Assembly: GCA_947629365.1 (NCBI GenBank)
Contig: CANRDM010000003.1
Location: 1-40,915, forward strand
Length of the DNA: 40,915 bases
DNA from: an uncultured Bacilli bacterium
GTDB taxonomy: Bacteria; Bacillota_I; Bacilli_A; RF39; UBA660
Direction: 5' to 3'
Part shown: positions 19,313 through 27,900 of the stretch, one piece after another
Layout of the letters: each line of letters begins with the position of its first letter
How positions within the stretch are numbered: the first letter of the stretch is position 1
Position numbers and translations under genes: made by a program
Notes under the pieces: generated by a model
Databases searched by the model: none
What the model was told of the DNA's origin: nothing
The model's input: only the letters and a program-made list of their open reading frames with translations

Positions 19313-20192
19313 CTATAAACTTTTTAGTAATATTGTTGATAGTATTTTTATTATAACTTATACCTATTTCATTTTTAGGAAGTTCCTCATCTAAATTAAG
19401 TTCTTTTAAATCGTAACTATCAACTTCTTCTTTAATAAAGTAGCCAATACAATCATTTGATTTTATAAAATCAGCCATTAATTTAGAATCAGGCATTTCA
19501 CAAATTGGATTAAGTTCAAGATTTTTTGATTGTAATAAAGCATCTAACATTTGTCTTCTTCGGCTTGCTCCAGGAATAACTATATCATAATTTTTTAAAT
19601 CATTAATACTTTTTATTTTTTTACCATTTTTATTATAAAAGTCTTGGGATGATGCAAAGCAAGTTTGAAACCTTCCTAAAGCAAGAGTTTTTAAATCATA
19701 CTTTTCAGTAAAATTGATTTGTTGCATATAATCAATTAGAACATCAATCTTATGGTCTAATAAATATTTGTTAATATTACTAGCACTATCTATCGTGATT
19801 TTGATTTTTATATTAGGATATTGTTTGTGAAATATTGTAATATATTTTTCTAAAAAATTATCTGCAATATTTCTAGTAGTTCCTATATTTATACTACCAA
19901 CAAGATTAATATCATTATCGTTAATATTACTATCTATAAAACTATTAAATTCATTAAATAAACTATCTAATTGTTTAAATAGTTTTTCGCCATCAAGAGT
20001 TAATTGGAAACCTTTATTATTACTATTTATTAATTTAACTTGTAAATTTTCTTCTAATTTTTTTACACTTCTACTCAAGTTTGAAGCCGATAAATTACTT
20101 ATTTCTTCGGCTTTATTGAAACTTTTTGCATTTGCAACAATATAAAAATCATAAAGCAACGTTAAATTACCCCTTATATCCAACAAAATCAC
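19290..20192 (-). CDS. LysR-family transcription regulator
   Basis: N-terminal HTH FYIVANAKSFNKAEEISNLSASNLSRSVKKLEENLQVKLI; LysR substrate-binding domain. Confidence 0.88.
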   Translation of the reverse strand: MILLDIRGNLTLLYDFYIVANAKSFNKAEEISNLSASNLSRSVKKLEENLQVKLINSNNKGFQLTLDGEKLFKQLDSLFNEFNSFIDSNINDNDINLVGSINIGTTRNIADNFLEKYITIFHKQYPNIKIKITIDSASNINKYLLDHKIDVLIDYMQQINFTEKYDLKTLALGRFQTCFASSQDFYNKNGKKIKSINDLKNYDIVIPGASRRRQMLDALLQSKNLELNPICEMPDSKLMADFIKSNDCIGYFIKEEVDSYDLKELNLDEELPKNEIGISYNKNTINNITKKFIESVLNSN

Positions 20193-20260
20193 TCCTTAAA
20201 AATTGCTTATATAATAGTATAAATTAGGTAAAATGTCAATTTATAACTAATCTTTTTATA

Positions 20261-20707
20261 TTATTTTAAGTCTTTATTATTTGTTCTTCCTACTAAATAA
20301 TCCATAGAAACATTATAAGTTTTACAAATTGTATATATTGTTATTGAATTAATTAAAAATTTGCCGTTTTCGTATGTGCTATAAGTTGATTGAGAAAAAT
20401 TACAATCATCGGCTAATGCTTGTTGTGATAAATTTAATTTAGTTCTTAATTCTTTTAACTTTTTACCTATCATTTGCTTATTTACATTAATTTTTTCATA
20501 CTTTGTATTTTTCCTAGAAAGACCACAAACATAATCTAATGAATATCCATACAAATTACAAAATTTTATCAGTTTATTAAAAGGCATCGTATCGTGAGCA
20601 TTTTCCCAACCTGATACAGTATTCTTACTAACGCCAAAGACATATCCTAGTTCTTCTTGTGTCATTTCTAATTCTTCTCTACAATATTTTAAATTATTTC
20701 CAATCAT
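20261..20707 (-). CDS. Tandem XRE-type HTH regulator
   Basis: Two HTH_3 domains: LKYCREELEMTQEELGYVFGVSKNTVSGWEN and LKELRTKLNLSQQALADDCNFSQSTYSTYENGK. Divergent from the EEP-RT operon. Confidence 0.85.
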   Translation of the reverse strand: MIGNNLKYCREELEMTQEELGYVFGVSKNTVSGWENAHDTMPFNKLIKFCNLYGYSLDYVCGLSRKNTKYEKINVNKQMIGKKLKELRTKLNLSQQALADDCNFSQSTYSTYENGKFLINSITIYTICKTYNVSMDYLVGRTNNKDLK

Positions 20708-20782
20708 ACTACTATCACCAACAATAATTTTCCCATTTAAAACAAAATTATTAATAAAAGTGTGGGTCTATTAGTAAATGTG

Positions 20783-20791
20783 TGTTATAAT
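20783..20791 (+). promoter_or_regulatory. Extended -10 promoter of the EEP-RT operon
   Basis: TGTTATAAT (TGn-TATAAT), followed by agggtgat SD and ATG at 20810; near-repeats aaagtgtgggt/aaatgtgtgtt nearby. Confidence 0.55.
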
Positions 20792-20809
20792 TAGATTAGG
20801 GTGATATTA

Positions 20810-21043
20810 ATGATAACTAAAACTTTAGAAATGTTTATTTTAGAAAATTCTTTTATTATCGAAATTATTGGAATTTTATTAATTATTTTTATTTTTTTGT
20901 TATTGCTTTGGAATGAACATAACAATAATAAAAAGTTAGTAGAATTGATAAATATGTTAAATAATCAACGAAAAAGTGATAAAGACACTATTATGGAATT
21001 AGGAAAAATAATTGATGAACAAGACAAAGAATTTAATAGATGA
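20810..21043 (+). CDS. Small single-TM, coiled-coil-like protein
   Basis: ATG with SD agggtgat; TM FIIEIIGILLIIFIFLLLLW then charged helix. Confidence 0.65.
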   Translation: MITKTLEMFILENSFIIEIIGILLIIFIFLLLLWNEHNNNKKLVELINMLNNQRKSDKDTIMELGKIIDEQDKEFNR

Positions 21044-21200
21044 TATTTTTAACGAAATAAATAATTGTAATGTTACTCAAAAAAATTTAGCAAGAAAATA
21101 TAATTTGAACGAAAGGACTATTAGAAGATATTTTAAAAAGATAAAAGATAGTAATTTGATTACTTATGATCGTATTCAAAAAAAATGGATAATCAAATAA
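21015..21200 (+). CDS. Winged-HTH/DeoR-like DNA-binding protein
   Basis: NVTQKNLARKYNLNERTIRRYFKKIKDSNLITYDR; overlaps the upstream ORF by 29 bp. Confidence 0.6.
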   Translation: MNKTKNLIDDIFNEINNCNVTQKNLARKYNLNERTIRRYFKKIKDSNLITYDRIQKKWIIK

Positions 21201-21273
21201 TATAATCTTTTATTAATTTAAACTAAAATAGTAATTTAAATAGTGGTAAAATAAAGAGGTATGGTGGATAATT

Positions 21274-21675
21274 GTGATGGAAAATAATGATTACTCAAAA
21301 AATGAAAAATTCAGTTTGTTACTTACAAAAATTATGATTATATTTTTATCTATATGTATAATTATAATTATTGTTTTAACATATTTAAATGCTAAAATAA
21401 ATAATGGCACTTTAAGTATAGAAAGTATAAATAGTTTGAAAAACATATCTAATATACTAGGCATCATAATATTAAGTATTGCAATTATTAACGTATTTTT
21501 ATTATTTATAATTATGTTTTTAAACCCCGATGATTCTGATTATAATAAATATAAAGATTATGTGTTTGTATCAAAAAAAGATATAAAAGAATTTAGAAAC
21601 GAACATATTAGAAGAGAAAGAAATTTAAAAAAAGATATTCGGAATTTAAAAAAAATAATTAAAAATAAGAAATAG
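21274..21675 (+). CDS. Two-TM protein with basic C-terminal tail
   Basis: TM IMIIFLSICIIIIIVLTYL and ILGIIILSIAIINVFLLFIIMFL; charged C-terminus. Confidence 0.65.
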   Translation: MMENNDYSKNEKFSLLLTKIMIIFLSICIIIIIVLTYLNAKINNGTLSIESINSLKNISNILGIIILSIAIINVFLLFIIMFLNPDDSDYNKYKDYVFVSKKDIKEFRNEHIRRERNLKKDIRNLKKIIKNKK

Positions 21676-21709
21676 AATTTATAAAAGGGGTGCTTTGGGA
21701 GGTATTAAA

Positions 21710-22432
21710 TTGAGAGTTGTTTCACTAAATGTAAACAGTTTGAAGTCTTGTATTGAAAAAGGACTAACAAATAATATTTTTTCTTTAAACCCTGACATTG
21801 TATGCTTTCAAGAGATTAAATGTCAAACAAATATCTTAAATATTAACAATTATTATAGTTATTGGAGTTTTTGTAACAAAAAAGGCTATTCCGGAGTTGC
21901 TATATTTACTAAAATTAAACCTCTAAAAATTATTGAGGGATTTTTAAATGATAATTTTGATGCCGAAGGAAGAATTTTATCTTTGGAATTTAAAGATTTT
22001 ATATTAATAAACGTATATGTTCCAAATTCCAAATCAAACTTGGATAGACAAAATTATAGAATGAACTGGGATGACCTTTTATATAATCATATTTCTACTT
22101 TAGAAAAATTAAAACCTTTAATTATATGTGGTGATTTTAATACTGATTTAAAAAAATTAAAAAATAACAATGAATTTATTGATAACGAATTAGATATATT
22201 TCAAAGCATTTTAACTCGTGGATATACTGATTCTTTTATTTACAAAAATGGTAATCAAAATATAGAAAAATTTTGTACTTGGTATTTAAAAAACAAAAAA
22301 GTTGGCTATCGGCTTGATTATTTTCTCATATCGAACTATTTGCGAGATAAAATAATTGAATCTACTATACTAAATAACATTAATTGTTCCGACCACTATC
22401 CTATTCTACTGGATATAGATATAAAAGGTTAA
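21710..22432 (+). CDS. ExoIII/APE-type endonuclease/exonuclease/phosphatase (EEP) nuclease
   Basis: SLNVNSLKS, VCFQEIKC, GYSGVAIFTK, NVYVPNS, ICGDFNTD, RLDYFLIS, SDHYPI. TTG start 6 nt after ggaggt. Confidence 0.9.
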   Translation: MRVVSLNVNSLKSCIEKGLTNNIFSLNPDIVCFQEIKCQTNILNINNYYSYWSFCNKKGYSGVAIFTKIKPLKIIEGFLNDNFDAEGRILSLEFKDFILINVYVPNSKSNLDRQNYRMNWDDLLYNHISTLEKLKPLIICGDFNTDLKKLKNNNEFIDNELDIFQSILTRGYTDSFIYKNGNQNIEKFCTWYLKNKKVGYRLDYFLISNYLRDKIIESTILNNINCSDHYPILLDIDIKG

Positions 22433-22434
22433 AA

Positions 22435-24480
22435 ATGAACTTTCCTGATGAGATTTTAGAAAAAATGTGGAATTCGTTTAACTGGGATAAAATCGAAAGT
22501 AATTTACTTGAAATGCAATGTCAATTAAGTAAAGCCGCTTTTAAGTATCAAAAAGATAATGTAAAAGAGTTAAGTATTAAAATAACTAATTGTTTATCTT
22601 TTAAAGCATTAGCAGTTAAAAAAGTTTCCGAAGATTTAAACTCGGCAAGTGGTATTGATAATGTTAAATGGCTAACACCGGTCGAAAAAATGAAAGCAAC
22701 ATTATCTTTAAACCCAAAAAACTATAAAGCCAAGCCATTTAAAAGATTCATTATTAAAGATTCTAAAAATGGTAAAGAAAGAAGAATAAATATTCCTACT
22801 ATTTTTGACAGGGCTATGCAAATATTATATATGTTTGCATTAGATCCAATTTCCGAGGCAACTGCTGATAGAAAATCATTTGCTTTTAGAAAAGGTAGAT
22901 CCACGTTTGATGTTCACTCACTTATTATTAATTTTTTAAATGAAAAGGACTTCCCTATGTTTGTATTAATTTGTGATGTTAAATCTTATTATGATTCAAT
23001 TTCTCACAAATGGCTTTTAAACAATATACCAATGTCAAAGCCAGTTTTAAGAGAGTTTATTGAAGCAGGTATAGTTTTTAACAATGAAGTTTTCCCTACT
23101 GATGTTGGAATATCACTCGGTTGTAATATTTCAACTATTCTTGGTAATATGACACTAGATGGACTTCAAAAGTTATTATACGATTTACAGGGAGATAAAG
23201 TTTCCGATTATTGGCAAGGATATGTAATAAGATTTGCCGACGACATTTTAGTTACTGCTAGAAGTAAAGATGATGCATTGAAATTTAAACGAGTTATTGA
23301 AGATTTTTTGAGATTAAGAGGTTTAAAATTATCGGAATCTAAAACACAAATTAAAAACGTATTTGAGGGTTTTGAATTTTTATCAAGATTTTATTTTAAA
23401 AAAGAAGATCAGGCTCATTCTATTCCATCGGAAAAATCTATAATGAAACTAGAAAATGATTTAATGGAATTAATATTAAACAATCCAAAAAGGTGGTCGC
23501 AAAAAAATCTAATTCAAACTCTAAATTCAAAACTAATCGGATGGGCAACATATCAAAAAGTGACGGAGGCAACCGATACATTTAAACACATTGATGTTGT
23601 TGTAAATGCTTTAATTTTAAGATTAATGCATCAAATGTACCCTAATAAAACAACTGCTCAATTAACTAAAAAATATTGGTTTAAAGAAAATAACAAGTTT
23701 ATTTTTTCTTTACCAACAAATAAAAGTATAAGAATTATTCAATTATCCGATATTGTATTGATTAAACCTAGTCATCTTGATACAAAACAAAATGTATATT
23801 TAGATAAAGAATACTTTGATAATAGAAATGAAATTCAAGAAATTAATAGAATAAGTGGAAAATTTAAAACTATTTGGAATAGACAAGATGGAAAATGTTA
23901 CTATTGTAATAAATCAATTAAGCCAGATCAACCCAAAAAAATTGTAATTAAAAACCCTTGTATTAAAGACACAACCATTAAAAATATGGCTTATATTCAC
24001 TCTTATTGTGCTTACGATGAACTTGTATTTATTAACTCTAATTTAGATAAAAATTCAAAAATCAATGTTGAAGAAATATTAAAAGAAATTAATGACCCAA
24101 CATTATCAAATTTTTTTAGAAAAGAAAATAAATATTCAAAACTTTATGACTACTTTACTAATTGTAATAAATATTCTTTTCAATTAAAGTTTAGCGAGAT
24201 TGAAAAAATTATTGATAATAAATTATGCAATTCCCTTTATAAATATGATAGTTATTGGCGACAATCAAAAAATGGTTCGATTGCTAGTAGTTGGCTAAAA
24301 AATGGATATAGAATTAAAAAATTATATTTGAAAGAAAAGAAAGTAACATTTATAAGAACCAAAAAAGCCACTTCAAAACTAGAAATACCGGAACAGCTAC
24401 AATCTTCTAATTTACCTAAATCTGCTAAAGCCGAATTAGAACAATTTTTCTATTATATTATAGATAAATACGGACTATAA
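22435..24480 (+). CDS. Group II intron-type reverse transcriptase/maturase with degenerate HNH and C-terminal extension
   Basis: RVT_N; RT motifs RRINIPTIFDRAMQ, SFAFRKGRSTFD, CDVKSYYDSI, RFADDILVTA; domain X LIGWATYQKVTEATDTFKHID...YPNKTTAQLTKKYW; zinc finger CYYC...HSYC. ATG 2 nt after EEP stop. Confidence 0.92.
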   Translation: MNFPDEILEKMWNSFNWDKIESNLLEMQCQLSKAAFKYQKDNVKELSIKITNCLSFKALAVKKVSEDLNSASGIDNVKWLTPVEKMKATLSLNPKNYKAKPFKRFIIKDSKNGKERRINIPTIFDRAMQILYMFALDPISEATADRKSFAFRKGRSTFDVHSLIINFLNEKDFPMFVLICDVKSYYDSISHKWLLNNIPMSKPVLREFIEAGIVFNNEVFPTDVGISLGCNISTILGNMTLDGLQKLLYDLQGDKVSDYWQGYVIRFADDILVTARSKDDALKFKRVIEDFLRLRGLKLSESKTQIKNVFEGFEFLSRFYFKKEDQAHSIPSEKSIMKLENDLMELILNNPKRWSQKNLIQTLNSKLIGWATYQKVTEATDTFKHIDVVVNALILRLMHQMYPNKTTAQLTKKYWFKENNKFIFSLPTNKSIRIIQLSDIVLIKPSHLDTKQNVYLDKEYFDNRNEIQEINRISGKFKTIWNRQDGKCYYCNKSIKPDQPKKIVIKNPCIKDTTIKNMAYIHSYCAYDELVFINSNLDKNSKINVEEILKEINDPTLSNFFRKENKYSKLYDYFTNCNKYSFQLKFSEIEKIIDNKLCNSLYKYDSYWRQSKNGSIASSWLKNGYRIKKLYLKEKKVTFIRTKKATSKLEIPEQLQSSNLPKSAKAELEQFFYYIIDKYGL

Positions 24481-24484
24481 ATTT

Positions 24485-24730
24485 TCAAGAATTAATCAAT
24501 TTTATGTTTTTTATAATATCAATAAGAGGCTCATTATAAACTTTATAAGTTCTTAATAATTCATCTATATTATTATAACTTTTCTCGCTGTATTTATATG
24601 AATCAACAAAAATTACTACTCCACCATCCTTATTTTGAATCGTGTAATTTAACGAATAAAGTTTAAACTTGATAATGCCCTTTTCTAATAAGATTTTTTT
24701 TAATTCAATTTCAACCATACAAACACCCAT
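24485..24730 (-). CDS. Hypothetical small protein
   Basis: 81-aa ORF, 1 bp from next ORF upstream; convergent with RT. Confidence 0.5.
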   Translation of the reverse strand: MGVCMVEIELKKILLEKGIIKFKLYSLNYTIQNKDGGVVIFVDSYKYSEKSYNNIDELLRTYKVYNEPLIDIIKNIKLINS

Positions 24731-24979
24731 TTAATTATTGTCTTTATCAACATATAGATTAGTAATACCGCCTATCTCGATTTTTATATCATAATATTTC
24801 ATTTTTTTAATATTTGCGGGAGCATCTTCTACCATACCGTCATATTCTAATTTATCATTGATATATACTTTAATTGAAACTGTTCTTATAGAACTAATAG
24901 GCCCATATAACTTTTTAACATTTTTATTTTCTGCTTTTTTCATAAATTTCTCCTTAATATATATCATTTCTTTTTTCAT
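24731..24979 (-). CDS. Hypothetical small protein
   Basis: 82-aa ORF overlapping the methyltransferase stop by 4 bp. Confidence 0.5.
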   Translation of the reverse strand: MKKEMIYIKEKFMKKAENKNVKKLYGPISSIRTVSIKVYINDKLEYDGMVEDAPANIKKMKYYDIKIEIGGITNLYVDKDNN

Positions 24980-27900
24980 TCTGATATCTTAATTAAATAT
25001 TGTATTTCTTCATCGGTAAAATGATATTTTGCACATAAAAAGTCATCAATTTCTAATAATTCTTCTTTATATGATAAATTATTATTTAATTTATCATTAA
25101 TATTTTTTAAGTATTCTTTAAATTTTTGATATTCATCTTCTGTTATCGTTGGTAAAGGCAAATTTACTAAAAATGCTTTTTTATATCTATAACCCTTTTC
25201 ACCAAGTCCGCCTCCTGCATAAAATGATTTAAATATATTTCCTATAAGTTTTGAATTTAATGCACATATTAAATATTCTAACTTTTCGCCTGAAATAATA
25301 AACGTTGTTGCTTCAGGATAATATCCTAATTCATCATAATAAAATTGTGGTTTTTTTACTATTTCACTATACATAATTTTAGGACTAGCAAAATCCTCAA
25401 TATAAGCACAATTTCTAAGATTATAAGGTGTATCACCCTTATCATATCTTTTTTTTAATTTATCATAAAATTGATCTAAATATGATTTAATAGTTGGAAA
25501 ATCGTTTATATCAATTCTTTTTGTGTTACCATATCCATTATGAGTAACAATCATATATAAATTAGAAAAATTACATTTATATTGTTCTAAATCTCTGCCA
25601 CGAATAATTGGTTTAATAACATTTTTGTTATTTTCATCTAGATTTATTAGATAATTATAAGTATTATTATTAATTATAAATGCATCATTAAATCCAGTTA
25701 ATAATCCACGATTTATTCTAATATTCCAATTTAATAATTTTTTACCGTATTTTTCAACTTTATTCTTTATATTGCTTTCAATGTTAGTCATTAATATCCA
25801 ATTAGAATTATCAATATAGGAATTTTCAACAAAATTATTATTTAAATTATCTTCTAAATTTCCCTTATAATTATCGTGTATTTCAACAGTTTTAGTATTT
25901 CTTTTATTTTTTGAATTTTCAGTTAATAAAATATTTACATCAACTTGCGCTGATTCAAAAACTTTATTACCACAAAAATTTATTAACATTAATGGATTAT
26001 ATTTACTTAAAAAACCTCTTAATTTTTCGCCATAAGCAGCTCTTAACCATTTATTGGATGTAATAAAGCATTCTATTCCGTTCTCTTTTAATAATTCAAG
26101 TCCTTTCTCATAAAAAATACAATAAATATCCCCAGTTCTAGTGAAAGTTTTATATCCTTGACTTTCTAATTCATTCGCTAATTTACCACTATCTTTTTGA
26201 AGTTGAACATATGGTGGATTACCTATAACAATATCAAAACCATTATTATTTTTAAAAACATCAAAAAACTCTAATTTCCAAATAAACCACGATTTATTTT
26301 TCTTCTTCTCTTCATCTTTAAATTTTAATAATTTATCTGAATTATTCTTTAACGATTCTTCTATCATACCAAATTGAATCAAGTCAATTTTATTTTTTAA
26401 TTCTTTTTTCAATTTATTATCAGATGTTCTAAAATATTCTTTTTGTAAATTTAGCATTTTTTCAATATAGCTATTCAAGTTAATAGAATTTTCATCAAAC
26501 TGAAATGATTGCTGAATATGAATATCGCTTACAAAATTAATATCAGATTCTTTTCTTTTATAATTTTTAAGATTATTAGAAAGAATTTTTTCGCTGAAAA
26601 GTGGAACGCCTTCAAACGACTCAACTAGACTATTTCCTTGCATAATTTTACAATCTAAATTAGGCAATGGTCTAGGTTCCGCATCATTTGGATAATCAAC
26701 TATTAAAGACAGCCATAATCTTAATTTCGTAATGTCTATTGCACTAGATTCAATATCAACCGCATAAATGCAATTTTCAATGGTCTGTAATTTAATATCA
26801 AATAAACTTCTCTTTAATTGCTCATTATTAGTTAATTTATTAATATTTATTTCTTTTTCATCATTTTGAATCATAATGTATGTGGATAAATTATTGCGTA
26901 TTTTTGATATTTCAGTAAGCATTCCTAATGGGAACGCACCAGAACCAACTGCTGGATCTGCAATTTTAACATTTATTAGTGCATTATCAATTTTTAAAAC
27001 ATTATCATAAATACTCTTACCTATTAAATAAGAATTTGAATTTTTTGTGATATGTTGTTCCCAATCTAATTGAGTTATTAAATCACCATATTTAATAAAT
27101 TCTATTATTTCATCATAAGATATATTTACATTTTTAACTAAGTATTGTGCTAAGCATTCTTGACACATATAATATACGATTTCTCTAGGAGTATAAAATG
27201 CTCCTTTTGATTTTCTATCATTCACTTCTAGTAGGTTTTCAAATATTTTACCAAGCATTTCTGGATCAACTGCAACATCTTTTTCTAATGGTTCTTCTTC
27301 ATCAATAGTAAAGTTATAAAGATCCAAAAAATCTAAAATGCCATCTTTGGTATCATTGCTAAACATACTATTAGGAATATTAAAATAAGCACTAGACCAG
27401 CGATAATTATTTAAAGGTTCAAATAGTCCACCATTTAAAAATGGAATTTTACAATTAAATAATGGGAAAAATTGATTTTCTCTTTTTTCATTTAGTCCTC
27501 TATAAAAAAATGGTTCTAAATAATCATCAAAAAAATTTTTATGTTCTTTAATTGCTTGTTTGTATATAGAACGGATAAAATCTTTTTTTCCAGTTCCCCA
27601 ATTTTTATCATAACTTGTTCCTTTAAATAAATTAGACAAATTTATTATATCTTCTACAGAATCTGTTGCTTTTAATTCAGTTTTACTAATTACATAAAAA
27701 TTTTCCTGCTTTTCATAAAATTTATTTAAAAGATTTTGAGAAACACTATCAATATTATTATATAACTCTTTATACTCAATCAAATTTAATTCATTTGGTA
27801 CAAGTTGTACTCCAAGCCATCCTTTTTTTTGTAAAAAATACAAAAAAACTATTTGACCCATTAATTTTTTTGCAAATTCAACAGATGTAAAATCTGATTT

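Noticed and set aside
22722-22904. 60-aa minus-strand ORF in RT
   Set aside because: Antisense to conserved RT motifs.
22435-24480. Diversity-generating retroelement
   Set aside because: Intron-type domain X and zinc finger present, and no template/variable repeat pair seen nearby.
22435-24480. Retron or CRISPR-associated RT
   Set aside because: No CRISPR repeats, cas1/cas2 or obvious msr/msd inverted-repeat structure beside the RT; domain layout is group II intron-like.
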